Shown here piece by piece: positions 34,809 through 43,536 of a stretch of DNA of 64,000 nt. Where the stretch lies: assembly GCA_031291725.1 (NCBI GenBank), contig JARLIM010000019.1, positions 1 to 64,000 of the forward strand, read 5' to 3'. The stretch's first letter is position 1, and each line of letters opens with the position of its first letter. This stretch comes from Acetobacteraceae bacterium. GTDB taxonomy: Bacteria; Pseudomonadota; Alphaproteobacteria; Acetobacterales; Acetobacteraceae. Position numbers and translations under genes: made by a program. Below the pieces are notes generated by a model. The model did not search any database. It was not told where the DNA came from and was given only the letters and a program-made list of their open reading frames with translations.

Positions 34809-35550
34809 GGTCGTCATCCTCGCTATCGGTGCGGATCAGGGCAGAACCCGGCACAGCGTCCATCGCCGTGCGGTTCTTCAGGGCGGCTTCGAGATTGCGC
34901 AAGGCAAGGCGTGCATGCTCGCGGGCGAGAGCCTCGGCGCGGGTGCCTTCGCGGTTCTGCACGGCTTCCAAAATCAGCCGGTGCTGATCCTGCGCGATCA
35001 GCAGAATATGGTTGCGCTTGTCGATCTCGCTTTGCGCCCACACGAAAGCCGAGGGCGAGGCGAAGGGCAGGGCGGTGGCTTGGGCGAGGGCACGGCTGAG
35101 CATCGGGCTTTGCGCCAAGTCGAGCAACGCCGCGTGAAAGCGTTCATTCTCCGTCACATAGGCGGCGAAATCGAAACTATCGGCGGCATAGAGCGCATCC
35201 ATCGCGGCGACGGCGGACACCAGGCGGTTGAAACTGCGCGGATTGCTCCACCGCTCGGCGGCGAAACGCGCGGCGCTGCCTTCCAGAATGCCACGCAACT
35301 CAATGGCGTCACGCAGATCGGCCAGGGTGAAATCCCGCACCACGAAGCCGCCACCGGGCAGGGTGCGCAGCAATCCCTCATGCTCCAACACGCCCAAAGC
35401 CAGCCGCAACGGCGTGCGCGAGACGCCGAGGAGCGGGGCAAGGGTCAATTCGGCCACCCGCTCGCCGGGCGGAAATTCCCCCGCGAGCAGTTTTGCGCGC
35501 AATGCCATCACCGCGCGCAGCAGTTGTGGGGAGCGGGCGTCGTCGGTCAT
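34792..35550 (-). CDS. GntR family (FadR subgroup) transcriptional regulator, probable VanR
   Basis: A 252-residue regulator with an N-terminal winged helix-turn-helix (GERVAELTLAPLLGVSRTPL, then RLALGVLEHEGLL, about residues 25-75) and a helical FCD effector domain with His and Asp metal-type residues (ENERFHAALLDLAQSPML). The gene lies between vanA and vanB in the same direction, so it probably represses the van operon and responds to vanillate, like VanR of other bacteria. The ATG at 35550 begins 2 bases after the vanA stop. The inverted repeat upstream of vanA is its likely operator. Confidence 0.87.
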   Translation of the reverse strand: MTDDARSPQLLRAVMALRAKLLAGEFPPGERVAELTLAPLLGVSRTPLRLALGVLEHEGLLRTLPGGGFVVRDFTLADLRDAIELRGILEGSAARFAAERWSNPRSFNRLVSAVAAMDALYAADSFDFAAYVTENERFHAALLDLAQSPMLSRALAQATALPFASPSAFVWAQSEIDKRNHILLIAQDQHRLILEAVQNREGTRAEALAREHARLALRNLEAALKNRTAMDAVPGSALIRTDSEDDDHALRA

Positions 35551-35552
35551 GG

Positions 35553-36650
35553 CTATTCCGCCGCCATCGCCGGCAAAATCTCCCGGTCGATCATCGCGTC
35601 GATCAGTTTGCGCGACCACACGGCACCGGCATCGATGTTGAGGTTATAGAAGGTCTTGCCGGGGTTTTCCTCCAGCGCCTTCTGTTGGGCTTCCATGATG
35701 AACTCATCCTCACGGAAAATGCCCGACACACCTTCGCGCAATTCGGTGGTCAGCGATTGCTCGCCGATCAGGTAGTTGCGGGCAAAAGCCCAGTGGTAAT
35801 GGCAACTGCCTTCGGTCTCGGGCGTGATGGTGTTGAGCACGAAGCCATTCACACCCTGGCTACGGTCGCCTTCCGGGGCGCCGGTGCCGGTGGGGGCGAC
35901 GCCGACATCGATGGTCACGGTGCAGGGCGCTTCGAAACGGATGATCTGCCAGCGATCCACCCGGTCGTAATACACGCCGGTCTTGCGGAACAGCTGATTG
36001 CGCCACAGTGGCGGCGGCTCAACATTGATCATCCAACGTGCCACTTCAGCCATGTTGTCACCATGCGTGGTCACGAACGGCGCTTCGGCCACCGCGTCAT
36101 TGCCGATGGAGGATGAGTGCACGAAGGTCTCGTGCGTCAGGTCCATCAGATTGTCGATCACCAGCTTGTAATTGCATGCAACGCGGATCGTCTTGCCATC
36201 GGCGGCCCAGAGCGGATCGTGATTCCAATGCAGATCCGGGATCAACGCCGGATCGGCCAATGCCGGGTCGCCCGGCCAGACCCACACGAAGCGGTGCTTT
36301 TCCACCACTGGCAGCGTCGGCACGCGGGCGGCGGGGTTGATGGTGTCCTGGCTGGGCATGTGGGTGCAGCGGCCATGGCTGTCGAAATGCAGGCCGTGAT
36401 AGCCGCACACCACGCGGTCGCCTTCCAACTTGCCCATGCTGAGCGGCAGCAGGCGGTGCCAGCAGGCATCGTTGAGGGCGGCCGGTTTGCCGTCGAGCCT
36501 GCGGTAGAGGACGATCTTACGCCCGGCGATCTGGCGCGCGAGCAAGTGGCGCTTGACCTCCACATCCCAGGCAGCGGCGTACCAGGCATTTTGCGGCCAG
36601 TCCGGCCGGGCGAAACGCTCATTCGTTGCCGGAATGCTGTGTTGCCTCAT
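35553..36650 (-). CDS. vanA: Vanillate O-demethylase oxygenase subunit (VanA-like Rieske oxygenase)
   Basis: A 365-residue Rieske non-heme iron oxygenase. The [2Fe-2S] centre is CWHR (Cys63, His65) and CGYHG (Cys82, His85); the mononuclear iron site lies in DNLMDLTHETFVH (His173 and His178). With VanB it removes the methyl group of vanillate as formaldehyde to leave protocatechuate. It is the first gene of vanA-gntR-vanB and has a strong inverted repeat 24 bases upstream. Related O-demethylases of other methoxy-aromatics have the same fold, so vanillate is the likely but not proven substrate. Confidence 0.88.
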   Translation of the reverse strand: MRQHSIPATNERFARPDWPQNAWYAAAWDVEVKRHLLARQIAGRKIVLYRRLDGKPAALNDACWHRLLPLSMGKLEGDRVVCGYHGLHFDSHGRCTHMPSQDTINPAARVPTLPVVEKHRFVWVWPGDPALADPALIPDLHWNHDPLWAADGKTIRVACNYKLVIDNLMDLTHETFVHSSSIGNDAVAEAPFVTTHGDNMAEVARWMINVEPPPLWRNQLFRKTGVYYDRVDRWQIIRFEAPCTVTIDVGVAPTGTGAPEGDRSQGVNGFVLNTITPETEGSCHYHWAFARNYLIGEQSLTTELREGVSGIFREDEFIMEAQQKALEENPGKTFYNLNIDAGAVWSRKLIDAMIDREILPAMAAE

Positions 36651-36673
36651 CTGCGTCCCTCCCGCTTAGGTTC

Positions 36674-36702
36674 TGCATGCATTAGCAGAGTTAATGCATG
36701 CA
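36674..36702. promoter_or_regulatory. Operator-like inverted repeat upstream of vanA
   Basis: TGCATGCATTA, 7 bases, TAATGCATGCA: a perfect 11-bp inverted repeat 24 bases upstream of the vanA ATG. Each arm contains the palindrome TGCATGCA, and a third copy lies at 36747-36754. A GntR regulator gene sits in the operon, so this is the probable VanR operator, placed to block transcription. It lies within an AT-rich promoter stretch. Confidence 0.6.
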
Positions 36703-36850
36703 ATATAGCGAAAAATACCGTTTAAAAAGGCGAATATCATCAAAATTGCATGCAGTTGCAGCAGCTCCATGCCGTGGCGCCGCATTCCGATGTGCATTTC
36801 GGCAACAAAGCCTTGACGCAGGCTGGGCAATCGCCCACATCCATGAAACT

Positions 36851-36865
36851 GGACCGCTTGGGTCC
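36851..36865. promoter_or_regulatory. Short dyad upstream of the Rrf2 regulator
   Basis: GGACC, 5 bases, GGTCC: a perfect inverted repeat 41 bases upstream of the Rrf2 start, with TTGACG at 36813-36818 that could be a -35 element. A candidate site for autoregulation of the SUF operon, but it is not an evident match to known IscR site consensus. Otherwise 36703-36906 shows no coding sequence I can support. Confidence 0.3.
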
Positions 36866-36906
36866 GGTTAACCAGAGTCCGGCTTTCATTCGGGGCGTTT
36901 GTATCA

Positions 36907-37359
36907 ATGTTGCGCGTCTCAAAACTGGCTGATTATGCGGTGGTGGTGCTCGTCAAGCTCGCTGCCGACACGGATTGCCTGGATTGTGCGGTGCAGACCT
37001 CGCCGTCCCTGGCCTGTTCGACCGGCGTGCCGGAGCCCACGGTTGCCAAGGTGCTCAAGGCGTTGAGCGTGGCAGGCTTGGTGTTGTCGCAGCGTGGCGC
37101 GCGCGGTGGCTATCGGCTGCAACGCAAGCTGGAAGACATCTCCATTGCCGAAGTGATCGCCGCCATCGATGGCCCGATTGCACTGACTGCCTGCGTCGAT
37201 GGCGCCTCCGGCTGTGATGTGCGCGGGCTGTGCGCCGTGCATGGTCGCTGGGATCTGGTCAACGACGCCATCCGCAATGCCCTCACCGGCATTACCCTTG
37301 CCGATATGCGCGAAGCCGGAACCCCGGTGTTTTTGCGCACCCTCACGCCTGCCGAGTAG
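36907..37359 (+). CDS. Rrf2 family Fe-S cluster-sensing regulator of the SUF operon
   Basis: A 150-residue Rrf2/IscR-type regulator. The winged helix-turn-helix (residues 1-70) includes STGVPEPTVAKVLKALSVAG and ARGGYRL. Three conserved Cys, Cys96, Cys103 and Cys109, with His112 close by, fit a [2Fe-2S] cluster site as in IscR. It lies 9 bases before sufB, so it probably heads the SUF operon and represses it when clusters are plentiful. Two further Cys (24 and 27) are unusual for the family. Proteins of this type are annotated SufR or SUF system regulator. Confidence 0.9.
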   Translation: MLRVSKLADYAVVVLVKLAADTDCLDCAVQTSPSLACSTGVPEPTVAKVLKALSVAGLVLSQRGARGGYRLQRKLEDISIAEVIAAIDGPIALTACVDGASGCDVRGLCAVHGRWDLVNDAIRNALTGITLADMREAGTPVFLRTLTPAE

Positions 37360-37368
37360 GAGCCGCCA

Positions 37369-38853
37369 ATGTCCGAGACCGTGGACAGCATGGAAGCCGT
37401 CACCGCCGTCACCGAGGGTGGCTATAAATGGGGCTTCTCCACCGATATCGACATGGACATGGCCCCGGTGGGGCTGAATGAAGATATCATTCGTCTGATC
37501 TCGTCCAAAAAGAACGAGCCGGATTGGCTGCTGGAATGGCGGCTGAAATCCTATGCGGCGTGGCTGACGATGGAAGAGCCCGACTGGGCGATGGTCCATC
37601 ACGAGAAGATCGATTACCAGGCGCTGCATTACTACGCCGCCCCGAAGAAAAAGACTGGCCCGAAAAGCCTCGACGAGGTCGATCCCGAGCTGCTCAAGAC
37701 CTACGCCAAGCTCGGCATTCCGCTGAAGGAGCAGGCATATCTGGCAGGCGTTGAACCCGCCGAGGGCGAGCGTCCGCAGGTGGCGGTGGATGCGGTGTTC
37801 GACAGCGTGTCGGTGGCCACCACCTTTCGCGACACGCTGGCCAAATCCGGCGTGATTTTTTGCCCGATCAGCGAGGCGGTGCATGATCACCCCGAACTGG
37901 TGCGCAAATATCTCGGCTCGGTGGTGCCGGCGTCGGATAACTACTTCGCCGCGCTGAATTCGGCTGTCTTCACCGATGGTAGTTTCGTCTTCATCCCCAA
38001 GGGCGTGCGCTGCCCGATGGAGCTGTCCACCTATTTCCGCATCAACGCCCGCAACACCGGCCAGTTCGAGCGCACGCTGATCGTGGTGGAGGATGGCGGC
38101 TACGTCTCCTATCTCGAAGGCTGCACCGCGCCGCAGCGTGACGAGAACCAGTTGCATGCAGCCGTCGTTGAGCTTGTCGCGATGGAAGATGCGACGATCA
38201 AATATTCCACCGTGCAGAACTGGTATCCGGGCGATGCCGATGGAAAAGGCGGCATTTACAACTTCGTCACCAAGCGCGGTGCCTGTCGTGGCGCGCGCAG
38301 CAAGATCAGCTGGACGCAGGTTGAAACCGGGTCTGCCGTCACCTGGAAATACCCGTCTTGCATCTTGCAGGGCGATGGCGCGGTGGGTGAGTTCTATTCG
38401 GTGGCGGTGACGACCAATCACCAGCAGGCCGATACCGGCACCAAGATGATCCATATCGGCCGCAACACGTCGAGCACGATCATCTCCAAGGGCATTTCGG
38501 CGGGCCGTTCGAACAACACCTATCGCGGTTTGGTGCGGGTGCTGGCCAAGGCGGAAGGCGCACGCAATTTCACGCAATGCGACTCACTGCTCATCGGCGA
38601 TCAATGCGGTGCGCACACCGTGCCCTATATCGAAAGCCGCAACCCCACCGCCAAGCTCGAACACGAGGCAACGACGAGCAAGATCAGCGACGATCAGCTG
38701 TTCTATTGCCGTTCGCGCGGCTTAAGCCAGGAAGATGCGGTGGGCATGATCGTCAACGGCTTCTGCCGGGACGTGTTGAAGGAATTGCCGATGGAATTCG
38801 CGGTCGAGGCGCAGAAATTGCTGGCGATCTCGCTTGAGGGTTCGGTTGGGTAG
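37369..38853 (+). CDS. sufB: Fe-S cluster assembly protein SufB
   Basis: A 494-residue SufB, the scaffold on which SufBCD builds [4Fe-4S] clusters. Family signatures are [27 protein letters not shown] and the conserved Cys region [20 protein letters not shown]. Length is standard. Its TAG stop at 38851-38853 lies inside the palindromic element separating it from sufC, so translation ends where the RNA hairpin begins. Confidence 0.96.
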   Translation: MSETVDSMEAVTAVTEGGYKWGFSTDIDMDMAPVGLNEDIIRLISSKKNEPDWLLEWRLKSYAAWLTMEEPDWAMVHHEKIDYQALHYYAAPKKKTGPKSLDEVDPELLKTYAKLGIPLKEQAYLAGVEPAEGERPQVAVDAVFDSVSVATTFRDTLAKSGVIFCPISEAVHDHPELVRKYLGSVVPASDNYFAALNSAVFTDGSFVFIPKGVRCPMELSTYFRINARNTGQFERTLIVVEDGGYVSYLEGCTAPQRDENQLHAAVVELVAMEDATIKYSTVQNWYPGDADGKGGIYNFVTKRGACRGARSKISWTQVETGSAVTWKYPSCILQGDGAVGEFYSVAVTTNHQQADTGTKMIHIGRNTSSTIISKGISAGRSNNTYRGLVRVLAKAEGARNFTQCDSLLIGDQCGAHTVPYIESRNPTAKLEHEATTSKISDDQLFYCRSRGLSQEDAVGMIVNGFCRDVLKELPMEFAVEAQKLLAISLEGSVG

Positions 38854-38925
38854 GGTGCAATTCCGCATGGAATTGCACCGAGGTTGCACGAAATGTTGGT
38901 GCAATTCCAAGAAATTGCACCCTAC
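38850..38925. repeat. Double-hairpin palindromic element between sufB and sufC
   Basis: Two tandem hairpins. The first (38854-38879) pairs GGTGCAATTCC with GGAATTGCACC around a GCAT loop; the second (38898-38921) pairs GGTGCAATT with AATTGCACC around 6 bases. The ends also match as GTAGGGTGCAATT and AATTGCACCCTAC (38850-38862 and 38913-38925), so one long hairpin can replace the two. The GTAGGGTG start and CACCCTAC end resemble dispersed REP/RAYT-type palindromes in bacteria. It may tune the sufB to sufC ratio by blocking 3' decay or attenuating the transcript. Confidence 0.8.
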
Positions 38926-38943
38926 GGTTTGAGGAAGAGTTAG

Positions 38944-39693
38944 ATGCTGGAAATCAAGGGCCTCACCGCCGCCATTGGCGACAAGCAAATCCTCAACGGG
39001 GTGGACCTTGTGGTGCCGCCGGGCGAGATTCACGCCATCATGGGGCCGAACGGCGCCGGAAAATCCACCCTGTCCTACATCCTCTCCGGCCGTCCGGGCT
39101 ACGAGGTCACCGGCGGTGAGGCCAGTTTCAACGGTCATGATCTGCTGGAGATGGAGCCGGAGGAACGGGCGGCGCTGGGCGTGTTTCTGGCCTTCCAATA
39201 TCCGGTGGAACTGCCCGGCGTGGGCAACGCCAATTTCCTGCGCACGGCGCTGAACGCCCAGCGCCGTGCGCGCGGCGAGGCGGAGCTGGATGCCCCAAGC
39301 TTCCTCAAACTGGCGCGCGCCGAGATGAAGCGGCTGTCGATGCCGGACGATATGCTCAAGCGCAACGTCAATGTCGGCTTCTCCGGTGGTGAGAAGAAGC
39401 GCAACGAAGTGCTGCAGATGGCGATCCTCAAGCCGAAGCTCGCCATTCTGGACGAGACCGATTCCGGCCTGGATATCGACGCGCTGCGCATCGTCTCCGA
39501 GGGGGTGAATGCCCAGCGTGGGCCGAATTTCTCCGCCTTGGTGATCACCCATTACCAGCGCCTGCTCGACTACATCGTGCCCGACCGCGTGCACGTGCTC
39601 TCCGCTGGCCGCATCATCCGCTCCGGCGGGCCGGAATTGGCGCATGAGTTGGAGGCGCACGGCTATGCTGGCATCGTGGCGGATGCGGCATGA
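38944..39693 (+). CDS. sufC: Fe-S cluster assembly ATPase SufC
   Basis: A 249-residue ABC-type ATPase of the SufBCD complex. Walker A GPNGAGKST, the SufC-type signature FSGGEKKRNEVLQ and Walker B LAILDETDSGLD are present. It drives conformational change of SufB-SufD for cluster building. It begins 18 bases after the palindromic element and overlaps sufD by 4 bases. Confidence 0.96.
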   Translation: MLEIKGLTAAIGDKQILNGVDLVVPPGEIHAIMGPNGAGKSTLSYILSGRPGYEVTGGEASFNGHDLLEMEPEERAALGVFLAFQYPVELPGVGNANFLRTALNAQRRARGEAELDAPSFLKLARAEMKRLSMPDDMLKRNVNVGFSGGEKKRNEVLQMAILKPKLAILDETDSGLDIDALRIVSEGVNAQRGPNFSALVITHYQRLLDYIVPDRVHVLSAGRIIRSGGPELAHELEAHGYAGIVADAA

Positions 39694-40958
39694 GTGCGGC
39701 GCTGAAGACCACGGCGCTTGACGCCACGGCGCAGGCGTTTCTGACCCGGTATGCCGGTCTGCGCGCCCGTCTGCCCGGCAGCCACGACGCCCGTGACGCA
39801 GCCGCCACCCGGCTGCGCGCCAGCGGCCTGCCCGGACCGCGTGAGGAGGCCTGGCGCTTCACCCATTTGCGGCCGATCACCGAATTCACCTTTCTTGAAC
39901 CGCTCACCCCGATTGAGGACTGCCCGCGCCTGCTGGCACGTCTGCCGGAAATCGATGCCCCGCGTCTGGTCTTTGTCGATGGCCGCTATCGCCCCGATCT
40001 CTCCACCCCGCCCGAGGGCATCGCTGTCCGCGTGGGTGGTCCGGCGGGGGAGGCGGTGTTGGCTGGCGAAAAGCTGGTCGATCTGAACACCATGCTGGGT
40101 GAAGACGGTGCGGAAATCGTGGTCGCCGACGGGGTGGATGCTGGAACGCTGGTGCTCGCCAGCCTCGCCACGGATCGCGACGCCCGCCATGGTGCGTTTC
40201 ATCCGCGCCATGCGGTTTCGCTCGGCAAGGGTGCCAAGCTGACGTTGATCGATGTCGCACTCGGTGAGGGCGTCTATCTGAACAACTCCGTGCTGGCGAT
40301 CCGCGTGGCCGAACATGCGCATCTGACGCATCTGCGCATGCAGTTGGAGAGCATCCGCGCCTTCTCCTTCGCCACATTGTTCGCCGATATTGCCGAGGGC
40401 GGCGAGTATGACAGCTTCACGCTGACCATCGGGGCGCGGCTGTCGCGCAACGAAGTGCATGCCAACCTCTCCGGCCCGAACGCGATTGCCCATCTGAACG
40501 CCGCCCGCATGCTGCGCGGTCAGCAACATGGCGATTTCACCAGCATCATCCGCCACATCGCCCCCAATTGTCAGAGCAACCAGACGGTGAAGACCGTGTT
40601 GGACAATGCCGCGCGCGGGGTGTTTCAGGGCAAGATCGAGGTGGCGCGCGGGGCGCAGAAGACCGATGGCTATCAGATGAATCAGGCGTTGCTGCTCAGC
40701 CACGATGCCGAGATGAATTCGAAGCCGCAGTTGGAAATCTACGCCGATGACGTGAAATGCTCGCATGGGGCGACGGTCGGCGAGATCGACGCGGAGCAAT
40801 TATTCTATCTGCGCAGCCGGGGCGTTGCGCATGAGGAAGCCCGCGCGATGCTCATTCGCGCCTTTCTGGCCGAAGCCATCAACGGCATTTCCCATGAAGC
40901 CGGTCGGGCGGCGATGGAGACATGCCTCGATGCGTGGTGGGGAGCCGATGCGGCATGA
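39690..40958 (+). CDS. sufD: Fe-S cluster assembly protein SufD
   Basis: A 422-residue SufD, the partner of SufB in the SufBCD scaffold. EEAWRFTHLRPI is the N-terminal SufD motif, and the C-terminal beta-helix carries CSHGATVGEIDAEQLFYLRSRG, conserved in SufB/SufD proteins. It starts in ATGA overlap with sufC and ends in ATGA overlap with sufS. Confidence 0.95.
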   Translation: MSAALKTTALDATAQAFLTRYAGLRARLPGSHDARDAAATRLRASGLPGPREEAWRFTHLRPITEFTFLEPLTPIEDCPRLLARLPEIDAPRLVFVDGRYRPDLSTPPEGIAVRVGGPAGEAVLAGEKLVDLNTMLGEDGAEIVVADGVDAGTLVLASLATDRDARHGAFHPRHAVSLGKGAKLTLIDVALGEGVYLNNSVLAIRVAEHAHLTHLRMQLESIRAFSFATLFADIAEGGEYDSFTLTIGARLSRNEVHANLSGPNAIAHLNAARMLRGQQHGDFTSIIRHIAPNCQSNQTVKTVLDNAARGVFQGKIEVARGAQKTDGYQMNQALLLSHDAEMNSKPQLEIYADDVKCSHGATVGEIDAEQLFYLRSRGVAHEEARAMLIRAFLAEAINGISHEAGRAAMETCLDAWWGADAA

Positions 40959-42196
40959 ACGCGCTGATCAAACCGGCTTTCGACGTCGCTCGCATCCGGC
41001 AGGATTTCCCGATCCTGGGCGAGAAGATTCGCGGCAAGGATCTGGTCTTTCTCGACAGCGCCGCTTCCGCCCAGAAGCCGCGCGTGGTGATCGATGCGAT
41101 GGTCCACGCCATGGAGCGTCAATACGCCAACGTGCATCGCGGCCTGCATTGGATGAGCGAGCGCACCACCGAAGCCTATGAAGAAGTGCGTGACGCGCTG
41201 GCAGGCTTGCTCAACGCGCCGGATCGCAGCCACATCGTCATCACGCATTCCTCCACCGAGGCGATGAATCTGGTGGCGCACAGCTATGGCCGCGGCATCC
41301 TCAAGCCGGGTCAGGCGGTGGTGATCTCGGCGATGGAGCATCACGCCAATCTCGTGCCCTGGCAGATGCTGCGCGACGCGCACGGCATCGAACTGCGCAT
41401 CGCCCCGATCACCGATGCCGGCGAACTCGACATGGCGGGCTACGAGGCGCTTCTGCAGGACCGTAAGGTGGGCCTCGTCTCGATCACCCATATGTCCAAC
41501 GTGCTCGGCACCTACACGCCGGCCGAGCGCATCGTGCAGCTGGCGCATCGCTATGGTGCGAAGGCGATGCTCGATGGTTCGCAGGCGGTGGTGCATCGCG
41601 CGGTGGATGTGCAGGCGCTGGACGTCGATTTCTACGCCATCACCGGCCACAAGCTCTACGGCCCCACCGGCATCGGCGCGCTCTATGCCAAGCGGGAATT
41701 GCTCGATGCAATGCCGCCCTGGATGGGCGGTGGCGACATGATCCGTTCGGTGAGCTTCGAGGTGACCACCTGGAACGACGCACCGTATAAATTCGAGGCT
41801 GGCACCCCCGCCATTCTGGAGGGCATCGGCCTGAAGGCGGCGATCGATTATGTGCAGGGCATCGGGTTCGAGGCGATCGCGGCGCATGAGCGGCAATTGA
41901 CCGAACACGCATTGTCGTGCCTTGCCGAGATCGACGGTGTGACGGTGATCGGCCATGCGCAGGATCGCGGCGGCGTGGTGTCGTTTACAATGGACGGCGC
42001 ACACGCGCATGACGTGGCGACGTTGCTGGATCGCCAGGGTGTGGCGGTGCGCGCCGGGCATCATTGTGCCGAGCCGCTGATGCGTCGCCTGGGGGTGGAC
42101 AGCACCTCGCGCGCCAGCTTCGGCATCTACAGCACGATGGAGGAGGTGGACGCTCTGGCCGCCGCCCTGGTGCGCATTCGTGAGTTCTTCCGGTGA
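40955..42196 (+). CDS. sufS: Cysteine desulfurase SufS
   Basis: A 413-residue PLP-dependent class V aminotransferase that takes sulfur from cysteine for cluster assembly. The PLP Lys is in TGHKLYGPTG, and the active-site Cys in RAGHHCAEPLM near residue 370. The group II (SufS) type is shown by the N-terminal sequence FPILGEKIRGKDLVFLDSAAS. ATG at 40955 (MNALIKPAF) overlaps the sufD stop, which rules out an upstream start at 40922. Confidence 0.95.
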   Translation: MNALIKPAFDVARIRQDFPILGEKIRGKDLVFLDSAASAQKPRVVIDAMVHAMERQYANVHRGLHWMSERTTEAYEEVRDALAGLLNAPDRSHIVITHSSTEAMNLVAHSYGRGILKPGQAVVISAMEHHANLVPWQMLRDAHGIELRIAPITDAGELDMAGYEALLQDRKVGLVSITHMSNVLGTYTPAERIVQLAHRYGAKAMLDGSQAVVHRAVDVQALDVDFYAITGHKLYGPTGIGALYAKRELLDAMPPWMGGGDMIRSVSFEVTTWNDAPYKFEAGTPAILEGIGLKAAIDYVQGIGFEAIAAHERQLTEHALSCLAEIDGVTVIGHAQDRGGVVSFTMDGAHAHDVATLLDRQGVAVRAGHHCAEPLMRRLGVDSTSRASFGIYSTMEEVDALAAALVRIREFFR

Positions 42197-42648
42197 TGTT
42201 CGAAGATCTCCGCAATCTCTACCAGGACACCATCATGCAGCGGGGCAAATCCCCCAAGCATGGCAGCCGGTTGGCGGTGTTCGATGCACAGGCGAAGGGT
42301 GACAACCCGATGTGCGGGGATCGCGTGCATGTCTTCCTCCGCCATGAGGGCGGGCGCGTGGCCGAACTCGGCTTCGAAGCGCGCGGCTGTGCCATCTCCA
42401 TCGCCTCGGCCGATCTGATGGCAGAGGCGGTGGCCGGGCAGAGCGATGCCCGCGCGTTGGAAATCGCCGACGCTGTGTTCGCCATGGTGCGCACCGGCGA
42501 CATCACCGATCCCTCGCTCGACCTGCTTCGCCCGTTGGCAGCGGTGAGCGAGGCAAAATCTCGGATCAAATGTGCAACGCTGCCCTGGGGCGCGTTGCAA
42601 TCCGCTCTGGCTGGGTCCGGAGCGGAAAAGGGGAGTGTTGAGGCATGA
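42196..42648 (+). CDS. sufU: Fe-S cluster assembly protein SufU
   Basis: A 150-residue SufU, which accepts sulfur from SufS in many bacteria lacking SufE. The three conserved Cys are in NPMCGDRV, ARGCAISIAS and IKCATLPW, together with the Asp of GDR, making the SufU zinc site. ATG at 42196 shares one base with the sufS stop; a GTG at 42193 is the other option. It overlaps sufT by 4 bases. Confidence 0.92.
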   Translation: MFEDLRNLYQDTIMQRGKSPKHGSRLAVFDAQAKGDNPMCGDRVHVFLRHEGGRVAELGFEARGCAISIASADLMAEAVAGQSDARALEIADAVFAMVRTGDITDPSLDLLRPLAAVSEAKSRIKCATLPWGALQSALAGSGAEKGSVEA

Positions 42649-43001
42649 ACGACGTGTCACCCGTTGGCACCTGGACACCGGATGGCGAGCAGACGGCGCC
42701 GCCGAGCGAGGACATGCTGATTGCGGCGTGTGCCACGGTCTATGACCCGGAAATTCCGGTCAATGTCTATGAGCTGGGCCTGATCTACGCCATCGAGACC
42801 ACGCCGGAAGGCCATGTGAAGGTGGAGATGTCCCTCACCGCTCCGGGCTGTCCGTCCGCACAGGAATTGCCGGTGCAAATCCGCGAGGCGATTATCGGCC
42901 TGCCGGGGGTATCGGCCTGCGACGTGGAAGTTGTCTGGGATCCACCGTGGGATCCGAGCCGGATGACGGAAGATGCCCGCCTTGCCTTGAATATGTTCTG
43001 A
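42645..43001 (+). CDS. sufT: SUF system protein SufT (MIP18/DUF59 family)
   Basis: A 118-residue DUF59 protein that helps mature Fe-S proteins and is a usual member of alphaproteobacterial SUF operons. Family motifs are YDPEIPVNVYELGLIY and MSLTAPGCPSAQELP with the conserved Cys, and VWDPPWDPSRMTEDAR near the end. It overlaps sufU by 4 bases and precedes sufA by 17 bases. Confidence 0.93.
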   Translation: MNDVSPVGTWTPDGEQTAPPSEDMLIAACATVYDPEIPVNVYELGLIYAIETTPEGHVKVEMSLTAPGCPSAQELPVQIREAIIGLPGVSACDVEVVWDPPWDPSRMTEDARLALNMF

Positions 43002-43018
43002 GAAAGGGAGCTATCATC

Positions 43019-43387
43019 ATGGCCTCCACCACCATCGAAACCCCACAGCGCCGCGCATTGCCGCCGCTGATGCAACTCTCCGAGGCTGCGGCCGAGCGGC
43101 TGCGCAAGCTCTATGCGAACGGGCAAGACGGCAAGACGCTGCGGATTTCCGTCTCCACCAAGGGCTGCTCGGGCATGTCCTATGATCTCGGCTGGGTGGA
43201 TGCGGCGGGGCCGGGCGACGAGGTGATCACCGATAAGGGGGTGACGGTGATTGTGGACCGTAAGGCGACGTTGTTCCTGATCGGCACCACGATGGACTAT
43301 GAAAGCTCCACGCTCACCTCGGGCTTCACCTTCAGCAACCCCAACGAGAAGGGGCGGTGCGGCTGTGGGGAGAGTTTTCACGTTTAA
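43019..43387 (+). CDS. sufA: A-type Fe-S carrier protein SufA/IscA
   Basis: A 122-residue HesB/IscA/SufA protein that carries clusters from the scaffold to targets. The three conserved Cys are seen: STKGCSGMSYD and GRCGCGESF, spaced as in the family. ATG at 43019 (MASTTIETP) has AAAGGGAG about 8 bases upstream and is preferred over an in-frame start at 42947. Last gene of the SUF operon; the 149 bases to the dioxygenase gene hold no further gene I can support. Confidence 0.92.
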   Translation: MASTTIETPQRRALPPLMQLSEAAAERLRKLYANGQDGKTLRISVSTKGCSGMSYDLGWVDAAGPGDEVITDKGVTVIVDRKATLFLIGTTMDYESSTLTSGFTFSNPNEKGRCGCGESFHV

Positions 43388-43536
43388 TGGACGTACGTTT
43401 GGGCGAGGCATGGGGGGGAGGGGCGACTATCCATTCCCTGATTCCGCCATCCAAACTCAACAGACCCCATCCATCGCCCGTTGCACCTTTTCCGCCCAGC
43501 CCGAATAATCCCCATCAACAGCGGGGCGGAATATCC

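Noticed and set aside
36919-38577. 552-codon open frame opposite the Rrf2 and sufB genes
   Set aside because: Shadow of highly conserved SUF genes; no ribosome site or family match.
38850-38925. Simple terminator between sufB and sufC
   Set aside because: No T-run follows either hairpin and sufC and later genes clearly continue the operon.
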